Shown here piece by piece: positions 1 through 8,062 of a stretch of 63,180 nt of DNA. The translations under genes were made by a program, and so were the position numbers. The stretch covers positions 1 through 63,180 of the forward strand of contig DASRON010000014.1 of assembly GCA_035646815.1 (NCBI GenBank), in the 5' to 3' direction. Source of the DNA: GCA-002784865 sp035646815. Lineage in GTDB: Bacteria; Patescibacteriota; Microgenomatia; Levybacterales; UBA12049. The stretch's first letter is position 1. Each line of letters starts with the position of its first letter. The notes beneath the pieces are model-generated. The model did not search any database and was not told the DNA's origin. It was given only the letters and a program-made list of their open reading frames with translations.

Positions 1-2
1 TT

Positions 3-380
3 TTATTCTTTTTAGCAAAAAAATTAATAGGAAGAACTTCTTTAGGTGATGAAATAGATTTTAAAATTGATGGTTTAAAGTTATTCTTAAAGTCAATGGA
101 TAGAAATTATAAATGGCAAGCAGAAAGATTTTATATTGTTGAACAAATGATTCCTTATGCAATGGCGCTTGGATATATTGAAAGATTTATGGAACAGTTA
201 AAAATAATTAAGCCTGATTATAATCCAACTTGGTATCATGGCTACTCAGGTGGATTTTATGTAGGTTATTCAGGGTTTTATTCTTCAATGACAACTAATA
301 TGACAAGTTCTTCTTCAAGTGGTGCATCAAGTGGATTCTCTGGAGGAGGTGGAGGAGGTGGAGGAGGCGGAAGCTGGTAG
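3..380 (+). CDS. DUF2207-type membrane protein, C-terminal end (5' truncated)
   Basis: The reading frame is open from the left edge, so the gene begins outside the window. The visible part has a soluble helical segment followed by a Ser/Gly-rich tail that ends in a run of ten glycines and then SW. That glycine-rich ending after an aromatic stretch is characteristic of the DUF2207 (YciQ-like) membrane protein family, whose function is unknown. The internal ATG at 96 is not a plausible start because coding sequence continues upstream. It converges with the next gene, leaving only about five bases between them. Family assignment rests on the tail and is moderately sure. Confidence 0.7.
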   Translation, partial: LFFLAKKLIGRTSLGDEIDFKIDGLKLFLKSMDRNYKWQAERFYIVEQMIPYAMALGYIERFMEQLKIIKPDYNPTWYHGYSGGFYVGYSGFYSSMTTNMTSSSSSGASSGFSGGGGGGGGGGSW

Positions 381-385
381 CTAAA

Positions 386-1054
386 TTATTGATTTAAAGC
401 TTCTTCGCAAGCAGCTTTGGATTCTGCATCTGGTAACTTATCACAAGGAGATCCCTCTATTTTATTAATTGCATCTGTTTCAGAAGGAGTAGTTTTTGGC
501 ATCATTAAGTCTGTCAAGTCAGAAAACTTTATATTTGAAGGAGGGGTAAACTTTGAATTATCAACTGTCCAGTTAGAGCACTTATAATCTACTTCTTTAT
601 TTAAATCCATTGTTTGATTTTTTACAGTTGAGTTCTCCTTACTATTTGACGCAGAAGTTTCTTCTGTGCCCAAATCAGCTTTCATTTTTATTCCCTGATC
701 CATTTCAGAAGACCATATGTATGAAAATTCTTCATCTTGAATAAAATGACTCTTAACTGTCTTTCCTTCTACTTGGCTTGTAAAGTCTCCTCTCATTTTT
801 TTACCTGCAACATAAACAGTTCCCGTGCCATTGTTTTCAGCACTGTTTATCGCACATTTAACATTTTTCCCAGCACCAAAAAGATTCTTAATTGTTCCTT
901 TGACCATTTCTCCTGCAGTTTGATTGCTTTTGTCCATAGAATTTGTTTTATTTTCAGAGGTGTTTGAAGATTTTCCAAGGTTTAGATATAAAGCACTACC
1001 AAGGAGAGCAAGAATAATGATTACTACTATGATTAGACCTTTACTCTTAAACAT
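386..1054 (-). CDS. Membrane-anchored extracytoplasmic protein of unknown function
   Basis: A 222-residue protein with one N-terminal hydrophobic segment (about residues 7-26), no lipobox cysteine, and a polar Ser/Thr/Asn-rich linker. The rest looks like a small secreted beta-rich domain (residues about 60-185, with two well separated cysteines at 'VKCAIN' and 'YKCSN') and a short tail with two more cysteines. Such an arrangement suggests an outward-facing anchored domain with possible disulfides. I do not recognise a named family, although similar proteins are common in CPR genomes. It is transcribed away from the DUF5661 gene. Confidence 0.65.
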   Translation of the reverse strand: MFKSKGLIIVVIIILALLGSALYLNLGKSSNTSENKTNSMDKSNQTAGEMVKGTIKNLFGAGKNVKCAINSAENNGTGTVYVAGKKMRGDFTSQVEGKTVKSHFIQDEEFSYIWSSEMDQGIKMKADLGTEETSASNSKENSTVKNQTMDLNKEVDYKCSNWTVDNSKFTPPSNIKFSDLTDLMMPKTTPSETDAINKIEGSPCDKLPDAESKAACEEALNQ

Positions 1055-1132
1055 CTAGTTTAAAAAGTATAGACATTTTTTTTTAAATAGTCAATAGACG
1101 TGAGTAAAAATAATTATTATTGACAGGTAATA

Positions 1133-1138
1133 TATAAT
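1133..1138 (+). promoter_or_regulatory. -10 box of the DUF5661 gene (leaderless)
   Basis: TATAAT ends six bases before the ATG at 1145. A TTGACA at 1120-1125 lies too close to be its -35 partner. The predicted transcript starts at or next to the start codon. Confidence 0.5.
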
Positions 1139-1144
1139 ATATAT

Positions 1145-1426
1145 ATGTCGAAAAAAGTTTTTACAAAAGAAAAAGCAAAAGAAATAGGAGAAAAGCTAGG
1201 AGTTGATTGGAGTTTGTTTGATGTTGAGCAATTTAGGCGTGGAATGGATGTAGAACTTGAGCATGGAACAGTAGATTCAAATACAAATGTTACAAATGAT
1301 GACCCTCTAATGACTGGAAAAATTGCCCTTGCACATTTAAACGAAATTCGAGACTATTATACACGTTTAGATAAAATGGAAGAAGAAGGAGAAGCTTTTT
1401 GGGATAAACAAAAAAAGATAACTTAA
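1145..1426 (+). CDS. DUF5661 family protein
   Basis: A 93-residue soluble helical protein. It matches the DUF5661 pattern closely: an N-terminal KVFTKEKAKEIGEKLGVDW segment, then the strongly conserved block GMDVELEHGT, a TNVTNDDP segment and a final AHLNEIRDYYTRL segment. The acidic and histidine residues of the central block are conserved in the family, but no activity is known. It stands alone, with a -10 box immediately before the ATG and ftsK starting about 90 bases downstream under its own promoter. Confidence 0.85.
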   Translation: MSKKVFTKEKAKEIGEKLGVDWSLFDVEQFRRGMDVELEHGTVDSNTNVTNDDPLMTGKIALAHLNEIRDYYTRLDKMEEEGEAFWDKQKKIT

Positions 1427-1480
1427 CTTCCAAATCTCCCTTTTTAATATTATTGAGAATGCCTTGATAATAAGATAGAC

Positions 1481-1509
1481 TTGTAGTAGGTATACCAAGT
1501 GTATATAAT
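1481..1509 (+). promoter_or_regulatory. ftsK promoter (leaderless)
   Basis: TTGTAG at 1481-1486, a 17-base spacer, and a perfect TATAAT at 1504-1509. Only six bases separate the -10 box from the ATG at 1516, so the mRNA should start at the initiation codon. Confidence 0.7.
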
Positions 1510-1515
1510 ATTTTT

Positions 1516-3636
1516 ATGGCTAAAAAAAGAGCATATCGCAAACGTAGACCAGGGTTAAAATTAAAGTTAAAAAAAAATACGGTTTATTCTCTTTTTTCTT
1601 TTGGTTTAATTTTAGCTGGACTTATTTGCTATTTATCTTTTACTAGAAATGGAAGCTCATTTATAATTTTAAATGACACCTTAATTTCATATTTTGGATT
1701 TTCTGCATATCTTTTTCCGCTTTCTCTAATCCTTCTAGGGTTTTTCTTTCTAAGACTTAAAATGTTTATCTCAAAACCTAATGTTGCACTAGGGTTTATT
1801 CTCTTTTTTCTTTCTACTGACGCTATCTTAAGAGGAGGGATTATTGGTCTTTATCTTTTTCAGGTAATTGCTGAAATATTAACTTCAATCGGTGCTTATC
1901 TTGTTTACTTATTTGGAGTATTAGTTGGTCTAATTGTACTTTTTGATACATCTATTGATCAATTAATAAATGGAATAAGTTATACACTTACCAATATAAA
2001 AAGATTACTTCCAAGTATGCTTATGAATTATTTTAAAAAAGATAAAATGGCAACACTTAAAAATAAGCAGATGACAATTAGAGGAATGGATAAAAACTTT
2101 CCAGCAATTCAAAATATCAAAGATCCCGCAAGTACTTTGATTAAAAAAGATTCTCCTCTTATTGCAGATAAGCTTGTAGCAAATACTTTAGGGAAAAACG
2201 TTTTATGGGAATATCCTTCGCTTAGTCTCTTATCTGATGCTTCTGCTCAAAAAGCAGAAAGAGGAGATATAAAAAAAACAGCAAGTGTTATCGAAAGAAC
2301 ATTGCAGAGTTTTGGAATAGGTGCAAAAGTTGTAGAAGTTAATTTAGGCCCTGCAGTTACGCAGTTTGCAATGGAGATTGCTTTGGGAACAAAAGTTTCC
2401 AAAATTACTTCTCTTGCTAATGATTTGGCTTTGGCAACAGAAGCACCGACTGGTCAAATCAGAATTGAAGCACCAATTCCGGGAAGAAATTTAGTTGGAA
2501 TTGAAATTCCAAATAGAGGACTTGAAGTCGTTCCTTTAAAGACTATGCTTGCATCAGATATTATGAGAAAAAATAAGTCTAAACTAACGGTTTCTCTTGG
2601 GCTTGATGTATCAGGAGAGCCTTTGATTGCGGATATTGCTAAAATGCCTCATGTTTTGATTGCCGGAACTACGGGGTCTGGAAAATCGGTAATGATGAAT
2701 ACTTTTATATCTTCACTTTTGTTTAGAGCATCTCCTGACGAATTAAAACTTATCTTAATTGATCCTAAAAGAGTTGAACTTACAGGATATAACGGAATTC
2801 CTCACCTGATGACGCCGGTAATTGTTGAAGTGGAAAAGATTTTAGCAGCACTTAACTGGGCGATTGCTGAGATGGATAGAAGATATAAAACGTTTGCTGA
2901 CAGTGGAGTAAAAAATATCGATTCATATAACGAGCTTTCTGGTTTTCAAGCACTCCCATATATAGTTATCTTTATTGATGAACTTGCAGATCTTATGTCT
3001 TTTGCACCAGTTGCAGTTGAAGACGCTATTGCAAGACTTGCACAAATGGCAAGAGCAACAGGTATTCATTTGGTTGTTGCAACACAAAGACCATCTGTCG
3101 ATGTTATAACGGGTCTTATTAAGGCAAATATTCCCTGTAGGATTGCGTTTAATGTTTCATCGATGATTGATTCAAGAGTAATTTTGGATACACCTGGTGC
3201 AGAAAAACTATTAGGAAGAGGAGATATGTTATACACTCCACCAGACCAGGCAAAACCTACTCGTATTCAGGGAGCTTTTATTTCCGAAAAAGAAGTAAGA
3301 AAATTAGTTGATAATCTAAAGGCAAAGAATTTCCCTGTGGAATACACAGAAGATGTTACTTCTCAACCAATTATGCTTAAGAGAGGGCTGCCTTCCACGG
3401 GAGCTGATGGAAGAGATGCTCTTTTTGAAGAAGCAATTAGAATTATTTGTGAATATGATAAAGCTTCTGCTTCACTTCTTCAAAGAAGACTTTCTATTGG
3501 TTATTCAAGGGCAGCTAGAATATTAGATCAATTAGAAGCAGAAGGTGTTGTTGGAAGAGCAGAAGGTTCCAAGCCAAGAGATGTACTAGTTAAAAACGTA
3601 GATGAATTTTTAGCTAGCACTGCAGAACAGGCTTAA
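1516..3636 (+). CDS. ftsK: DNA translocase FtsK/SpoIIIE
   Basis: A 706-residue membrane-tethered DNA pump that clears chromosome ends from the division septum. The N-terminus has about four membrane helices between residues 23 and 143, then a short linker. The motor follows, with Walker A GTTGSGKS at 384-391 and Walker B in IVIFIDELADLM. The C-terminal winged-helix gamma domain (DALFEEAIRIICEYDKAS onward) is present, so DNA-sequence reading should be intact. The linker is short compared with E. coli FtsK, as in many small genomes. The start is fixed by the promoter six bases upstream. The next gene begins two bases after the stop. Confidence 0.95.
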   Translation: MAKKRAYRKRRPGLKLKLKKNTVYSLFSFGLILAGLICYLSFTRNGSSFIILNDTLISYFGFSAYLFPLSLILLGFFFLRLKMFISKPNVALGFILFFLSTDAILRGGIIGLYLFQVIAEILTSIGAYLVYLFGVLVGLIVLFDTSIDQLINGISYTLTNIKRLLPSMLMNYFKKDKMATLKNKQMTIRGMDKNFPAIQNIKDPASTLIKKDSPLIADKLVANTLGKNVLWEYPSLSLLSDASAQKAERGDIKKTASVIERTLQSFGIGAKVVEVNLGPAVTQFAMEIALGTKVSKITSLANDLALATEAPTGQIRIEAPIPGRNLVGIEIPNRGLEVVPLKTMLASDIMRKNKSKLTVSLGLDVSGEPLIADIAKMPHVLIAGTTGSGKSVMMNTFISSLLFRASPDELKLILIDPKRVELTGYNGIPHLMTPVIVEVEKILAALNWAIAEMDRRYKTFADSGVKNIDSYNELSGFQALPYIVIFIDELADLMSFAPVAVEDAIARLAQMARATGIHLVVATQRPSVDVITGLIKANIPCRIAFNVSSMIDSRVILDTPGAEKLLGRGDMLYTPPDQAKPTRIQGAFISEKEVRKLVDNLKAKNFPVEYTEDVTSQPIMLKRGLPSTGADGRDALFEEAIRIICEYDKASASLLQRRLSIGYSRAARILDQLEAEGVVGRAEGSKPRDVLVKNVDEFLASTAEQA

Positions 3637-3637
3637 A

Positions 3638-4270
3638 ATGATTAAAGCAGGACAAAGGCTTCAGGATATAAGACTTGAAAAAGGATTAAGTCTTGAAGAG
3701 GTTGCACAGAAGACTAAAATTAGGGCAAATTTTCTAGCCGCAATAGAAAAAGGAGATTATTCAAAACTTCCTTCAGTTGCTTATGCTCAGGGATTTGTTA
3801 GAAATTATGCAAGCTTTTTAAAACTTCCCGAAAAAGAAATACTTGCTTTATTTAGAAGAGAATTTGATGAAAAAAAACATTACCATGTATTACCACATGG
3901 TTTTACAAAAAATAAAGAATATTCCCCTTCTAAAATAAGGATTAGGCAATCAGCTATCTTAATATTTTTAATATTTGCGATAGTATTAGGATTTATAGGT
4001 TATCAATACAGATCTGCTTTTTTTGGTCCTTCGGTTTATATAATAAATCCTGAAGATAATGCAGTTGTTAATTCAAAAAGAGTAACTATTTTAGGAAAGA
4101 CTGATCCTAATGCAACAGTAATGGTTGAGGAATTTTCTGTTTCAGTTGATACTAATGGAGAATTTAAGAAGGTAATAAATGTTTTTCCTGGAAAAACAAC
4201 GATTGTAATAAAAGTAACAAATAAGTTTGGAAGAGAAACTGTTGTAAGAAAAATAATTCAAGCAAAATAA
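3638..4270 (+). CDS. RodZ-like helix-turn-helix membrane protein
   Basis: A 210-residue protein built like RodZ. It has an N-terminal HTH domain of the HTH_25 type (residues about 1-75, LSLEEVAQKTKIRANFLAAIE), a basic juxtamembrane stretch, one membrane helix near residues 107-125, and an outward Ig-like beta domain (PSVYIINPEDNAVVNSKRV onward). In RodZ the HTH binds MreB and supports rod shape. No mreB is visible here, so a cell-shape role is inference from architecture. It starts one base after the ftsK stop and so is probably co-transcribed with it. Confidence 0.8.
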   Translation: MIKAGQRLQDIRLEKGLSLEEVAQKTKIRANFLAAIEKGDYSKLPSVAYAQGFVRNYASFLKLPEKEILALFRREFDEKKHYHVLPHGFTKNKEYSPSKIRIRQSAILIFLIFAIVLGFIGYQYRSAFFGPSVYIINPEDNAVVNSKRVTILGKTDPNATVMVEEFSVSVDTNGEFKKVINVFPGKTTIVIKVTNKFGRETVVRKIIQAK

Positions 4271-4275
4271 AACCC

Positions 4276-4304
4276 TTGACATAAATTCCTATTTAAGCTA
4301 AGTT
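4276..4304 (+). promoter_or_regulatory. Promoter of small membrane protein gene (leaderless)
   Basis: A consensus TTGACA at 4276-4281, a 17-base spacer, then TAAGTT at 4299-4304. The ATG at 4311 is six bases further on. Confidence 0.65.
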
Positions 4305-4310
4305 AGTTAT

Positions 4311-4571
4311 ATGATAGATCCTGCTCAAATTGCACTATTTTTAGTAATTTTAATTTTAACAGTTCTTCTAATAATATTAGGAGTACAGGTCTTCTATATT
4401 CTTCGAGAATTAAGGCAAACATTAAGAAAAGCAAATAAAGTCCTTGATGATACAGGGGAAATTACAGAAAGTGTTTCAGGACCAATTTCATCTCTTTCGA
4501 CTCTTGTTACAGGACTTAAAACAGGAGCAACTATTGCTAAATATTTTAAGAAAAAAGAGAATTCAAAATAA
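4311..4571 (+). CDS. Small DUF948-like membrane protein
   Basis: An 86-residue protein with one long N-terminal membrane helix (residues about 6-30) followed by a short amphipathic helix, ILRELRQTLRKANKVLDDTG. This helix-then-coil plan resembles DUF948 proteins, which are general stress-associated membrane proteins of unknown mechanism. It is followed after seven bases by a second small membrane protein, so the pair probably works together. Family assignment is tentative. Confidence 0.7.
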   Translation: MIDPAQIALFLVILILTVLLIILGVQVFYILRELRQTLRKANKVLDDTGEITESVSGPISSLSTLVTGLKTGATIAKYFKKKENSK

Positions 4572-4578
4572 CTGCCTT

Positions 4579-4935
4579 ATGCAAAACAATGGTTCCCGTC
4601 ATCATGAAAGTAAGTTTTTTAACGGCTTTTTATTAGGATTAATAGTAGGAGGAGCTATTGTATTTCTTCTTGCAACAAAAAAAGGTAAAAAAATCTTAAA
4701 GCTAATCTCAGAAGAAGGCTTAGATAATCTCTCAAATATACTTGAAAAATATGAAGAGAAGGACGAAGAAAAAACAAAAAGCAAAGAAAAAGTAAAAATC
4801 GCAAAAATTTTAGATCAAAAAGATCAAGGAGATGAAATAGAGGAGACAGAAGAGTTTGAAGAAGAAGTTAGTAAAGAAGAGGAAGAAGAGAAAAAACCTA
4901 GAAAAGCCCGCAGGTTCTTCAAGCGAAGTAAGTAG
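4579..4935 (+). CDS. YtxH-like small membrane protein with charged tail
   Basis: I place the start at the ATG at 4579, giving 118 residues. The open frame extends upstream to 4444, but that part overlaps the previous gene and looks non-coding. Residues about 14-32 form a glycine-rich membrane helix (GFLLGLIVGGAIVFLLATKK), the pattern seen in YtxH-like proteins. The rest is a Lys/Glu-rich, probably coiled-coil tail ending in basic residues. It sits between the DUF948-like gene and the menorin-like gene. The function is unknown. Confidence 0.7.
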   Translation: MQNNGSRHHESKFFNGFLLGLIVGGAIVFLLATKKGKKILKLISEEGLDNLSNILEKYEEKDEEKTKSKEKVKIAKILDQKDQGDEIEETEEFEEEVSKEEEEEKKPRKARRFFKRSK

Positions 4936-4940
4936 TAATA

Positions 4941-5666
4941 ATGATAAGTTACTTTAAGAAAGAATATAACATAGACAAGATAGGAGATATCTTATGGTCG
5001 CACGCAGTAAATAGCAGAGAAAAACTTTCAAGATATATTAATAATCCTCTAGCCATGATTTTGGAGTCTGACATTAGAATATTCCCAGAAGGAGAAATCA
5101 TATGCGCTCATCCTCCTCAGACAGATAGTGATTTAACAGCAGAAGAGTTAATTAGAAAGCTTAAAAGCTCAAGGCAAGGATTAAAACTTGATTTAAAAGA
5201 TCCGGAAGTAGTTATACCAATATTAAAAATTCTAGATGAAATAAAACTATCTCAACCAGTAATAATTAACGGTGATATTTTACAAGGGAACGGAGCTTCT
5301 TCTTCTAAATTTAATCCAAAAGACTTTATTGCGCTTTGTAGAAAATTTTACCCAGATGGAATTTTATCATTGGGGTGGACAACAGTTTCTGATCCTAATC
5401 TTCCTTATACTTTTGATAATGTTTCAGAAATGCTTAAACTTTGTAATGGGCTAAGTCAGGTAATATTTTCAATTCGTGCATGCTTACTTCCTGCAAGTTG
5501 GCAGGCATTAAAACCACTTATGGAAAAGAAAGATTTTACTTTAAGTATTTGGAATAACGAACCTATTGATACAGAACTTAAAAATTGGATAAAAAACAAT
5601 ACAGATTCTAAGAGAACTTTTTACGATTTTATAAATGAAGATAAGGATCCATTAAGACTTTGGTAA
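4941..5666 (+). CDS. FAM151/menorin (DUF2181)-like TIM-barrel protein
   Basis: A 241-residue soluble protein. It carries the menorin-domain signatures WSHAVNSREKL (about residues 19-29), ILESDIRIF (about 41-49), AHPPQTDSDLT (about 56-66) and LKLDLKD (about 80-86). These resemble the GDPD-type phosphodiesterase barrel, with a His, an acidic pair and a second His near the N-terminal strands. FAM151 proteins are best known from animals, and bacterial members have no defined role. The start follows the previous gene by five bases. Substrate and activity cannot be read from the sequence. Confidence 0.75.
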   Translation: MISYFKKEYNIDKIGDILWSHAVNSREKLSRYINNPLAMILESDIRIFPEGEIICAHPPQTDSDLTAEELIRKLKSSRQGLKLDLKDPEVVIPILKILDEIKLSQPVIINGDILQGNGASSSKFNPKDFIALCRKFYPDGILSLGWTTVSDPNLPYTFDNVSEMLKLCNGLSQVIFSIRACLLPASWQALKPLMEKKDFTLSIWNNEPIDTELKNWIKNNTDSKRTFYDFINEDKDPLRLW

Positions 5667-5686
5667 ATCTATTTTAAAAGATTAAT

Positions 5687-6646
5687 TTATAATCCATAGT
5701 TTCTAATATTTGCATTGTGTTCCTCAATTGTTTTTGCATAGCGATTTATTCCGTTTACATCTGAGATGTAGAATAGGTAATCGGTTTTGGAAGGATTAAG
5801 CGCTGCTTTAAGACTGGCAATACCAGGATTTGAGATAGGAGCAGGTGGAAGACCTGGATTATTGTAAGTATTATAAGGAGAGTTAATTTGCTTATCTGCA
5901 TTTGTTAAAGATTTCTTCCACCATCTTTTTTCATTAGGTTGGTATCCAAGCATATATTGAAGAGTAGCGTCAATATCAAGTTTCATACCAATATTAAGTC
6001 TATTATAAATTACGCTTGCGACTAATGATCTATCTTTATCCATTTTTGCTTCACGTTCAACAAGAGAGGCAAGGATTACAGTTTGAACATCTGTTAAGTT
6101 AGTTGTTTTTTCATTTATAACACTATTAAATTTATTATCAAAATTATTTTTCATGATAGAAATAATGAGGTCAATGTCAACATCTTTTGGAAAAAGATAA
6201 GTATCTGGGAATAGATAGCCTTCATTTTCGCTAAGCTTATTAATCCAAGTGTTGTCATAAGTAGGAAGTTTTTCTTTAAGAATTGCTGCAACTTCTTCTG
6301 CTCTTTTTCCCTCAGGTATCGTTACCCAAACGTCTAATGTTCCATGAGTAAGGTTTTCAGCAATTTCTTTTGCTGACATAGAAGGACTTAATCTAAAGTC
6401 TCCAGCTTCAATTTTTTTGTCATAACCATATCTTTTGGTGACGATAAAAAAAACAATGGAGTCCTTAATCAGTCCCTCAGTCTTAAGATTAGAAGAAATT
6501 TCTCGAACACCTTGTCCTTTTTCAATTACAAATATTTTTTGACTTTTGTCTTGTAGATTAACAGGGAGATTATTATTTTTCCACCAAAGTATAGCTGTAA
6601 GAGAAATTACTATTATTAACGCTAATGCTATAACTATTCTTTTCAT
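5687..6646 (-). CDS. mltG: Endolytic murein transglycosylase MltG (YceG-like)
   Basis: A 319-residue protein with an N-terminal membrane helix (residues about 4-22), a LysM-like segment, and the YceG catalytic domain. The active-site glutamate lies in ILASLVEREA (E197). The conserved C-terminal motifs IDATLQY, NSPYNTY and GLPPAPISNPG are all present. MltG cuts nascent peptidoglycan strands and sets glycan length. It is the last gene of a minus-strand operon with a sortase and a wall-type protein, which fits an envelope role. Its start overlaps the stop of the phosphorylase gene by four bases. Confidence 0.95.
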   Translation of the reverse strand: MKRIVIALALIIVISLTAILWWKNNNLPVNLQDKSQKIFVIEKGQGVREISSNLKTEGLIKDSIVFFIVTKRYGYDKKIEAGDFRLSPSMSAKEIAENLTHGTLDVWVTIPEGKRAEEVAAILKEKLPTYDNTWINKLSENEGYLFPDTYLFPKDVDIDLIISIMKNNFDNKFNSVINEKTTNLTDVQTVILASLVEREAKMDKDRSLVASVIYNRLNIGMKLDIDATLQYMLGYQPNEKRWWKKSLTNADKQINSPYNTYNNPGLPPAPISNPGIASLKAALNPSKTDYLFYISDVNGINRYAKTIEEHNANIRNYGL

Positions 6647-7917
6647 TCCAAATTAGTGATCGGAAGGTTTTTGATTGTGTCTTTTCCTTCTTTTAGATTA
6701 TACACGCTTTGACTATATAAAGTACATATAGTCTCTCCTTTTTTAGCTTTTTCGTTAAGCTTTTTATTTAGATAAATCCCAGCCGCTTTTTCAGTAGGCG
6801 CTCCAAGAATTTTTGCAACACTTGTAATATTTTTGATATTAAATTCTTTAACGATTCCGCTTCTTACAGCGCTAACTTTATATGTATATTTTCCAGGTTT
6901 AAGTTTTTCACTATCAATATTTGGATTTCCACCTTGTGCTTTTACAATCTCTTGAAATTTTTTAAAAGCTTTTCCTGTTTTAAGGATTGAAGTCGCCCAG
7001 CCAAATGCATTTCCATAATGTGTTTTAACACCTTCTCTTAATTTCTTAGAAGAGTCTTTTAAGCATAATTCTAAAAGTGTTCCTGCAATATTTAAACTTC
7101 TTATTTCTAAATCAACTGGTTTATTTTTCTTTTGTTGTAAAACTCTTAAAGCTTCTTGAATTTCTAAAATAGGACCTATTCCTCTGCCTGCAGGTTCTTC
7201 TGTTTTATGAATCATTACTTTGATTTTTATTTTAAATTCTTTTGCTAAGAATATAAACTTATCTTTAATAATCTCAGCATCATGTAAAGTATGTACCTTA
7301 ACTGTTTTTCCATATGGAAGGTCAATAACTACATGGGTTGCGCCAAAAGCTATTTTTTTAGCCATAATTGATACTAAAACTTTATCGTAACTTTCAAACA
7401 AAAGTGGTTTCTCAACTTGAATTAGAATATCATCTGCAGGAGCAAGGTTAAAGCTTCCTCCCCAAACGATACAACCGTTGGTTTTTCTGACAACTTCATA
7501 TATCTTTTTTTTGTTAAGAATAACTGGAGCAAGTACTTCCATGTCATCCGCAGTTCCATCTGGTGAAGTAATTGCTCTTGAAGAGCTTTTAGGTATTTTA
7601 AAACCTGCTGCTGCAATAATTGCAACAATAATTGGTGTAGTTCTTGTTCCCGGAATGCCTCCTATAGAGTGTTTATCTGCAACAATTCCATTAAAGTGTA
7701 ATTTCTCTCCAGTCTCAACCATTGCTTTTGTTAGATAGAAAAGTTCTCTATCTGTAAAGCCTTTAGAATAACCAGATGCTGCAAAATAGGTAGTTAAAAT
7801 ATCGCCAAGTTCTTCTTTTGAAATTTGATTCATGATGGCAAATATTTCTTTGTAGCTAAGTCTTTTTCCGACTAATTTTTTTTGAATTGCACTTAAAGCT
7901 AAGATTTTTTCATCCAT
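6643..7917 (-). CDS. Thymidine/AMP phosphorylase family protein
   Basis: A 424-residue nucleoside phosphorylase-like enzyme. I choose the ATG at 7917 over the longer open frame to 8022 because an AGGAAG ribosome site lies just upstream and the extra residues overlap another small ORF. Family motifs include VADKHSIGGIPGTRTT, SSRAITSPDGTADDMEVLA and GRGIGPILE. These match archaeal-type AMP phosphorylases better than classical DeoA. In CPR genomes this enzyme is linked to the AMP-to-RuBisCO salvage route, but no partner gene is in the window, so the substrate (AMP, CMP/UMP or thymidine) is unresolved. The archaeal N-terminal extra domain is missing. Confidence 0.88.
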   Translation of the reverse strand: MDEKILALSAIQKKLVGKRLSYKEIFAIMNQISKEELGDILTTYFAASGYSKGFTDRELFYLTKAMVETGEKLHFNGIVADKHSIGGIPGTRTTPIIVAIIAAAGFKIPKSSSRAITSPDGTADDMEVLAPVILNKKKIYEVVRKTNGCIVWGGSFNLAPADDILIQVEKPLLFESYDKVLVSIMAKKIAFGATHVVIDLPYGKTVKVHTLHDAEIIKDKFIFLAKEFKIKIKVMIHKTEEPAGRGIGPILEIQEALRVLQQKKNKPVDLEIRSLNIAGTLLELCLKDSSKKLREGVKTHYGNAFGWATSILKTGKAFKKFQEIVKAQGGNPNIDSEKLKPGKYTYKVSAVRSGIVKEFNIKNITSVAKILGAPTEKAAGIYLNKKLNEKAKKGETICTLYSQSVYNLKEGKDTIKNLPITNLE

Positions 7918-7919
7918 AA

Positions 7920-8060
7920 TTATCTTCCTTTTAATTGGTCTATTGCTAAAGAAATAATACTTTTTAAAAAGTGTAAAAGAGCATAAATAAGAGTATTTAT
8001 TGTTCTGTAAACAGTTGGCCAAATTTGTATTAAGAATTTTTTAAAATTTTTTTCATTCAT
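7920..8060 (-). CDS. Small 46-residue protein between sortase and phosphorylase
   Basis: An ATG at 8060 opens a 46-codon frame ending with TAA at 7922-7920. It begins two bases after the sortase stop and ends two bases before the phosphorylase ATG. It starts MNEKNFKKFLIQIWPTVYRT, then has a hydrophobic helix (LIYALLHFLKSIISLAI) and a basic end. The exact tiling between neighbours, and the fact that its last codons contain the ribosome site of the next gene, support it. The likely product is a short membrane-associated peptide of unknown role. Confidence 0.6.
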   Translation of the reverse strand: MNEKNFKKFLIQIWPTVYRTINTLIYALLHFLKSIISLAIDQLKGR

Positions 8061-8062
8061 AA

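Noticed and set aside
1120..1138. TTGACA/TATAAT as one promoter for the DUF5661 gene
   Set aside because: The spacing is only seven bases, so these two boxes cannot serve the same polymerase.
4444..4578. Upstream extension of the YtxH-like gene
   Set aside because: It overlaps the preceding gene in another frame and lacks family character; the ATG at 4579 gives a normal helix position.
7918..8022. N-terminal extension of the phosphorylase
   Set aside because: The extra residues overlap the 46-residue ORF, and a ribosome site lies just before the ATG at 7917.
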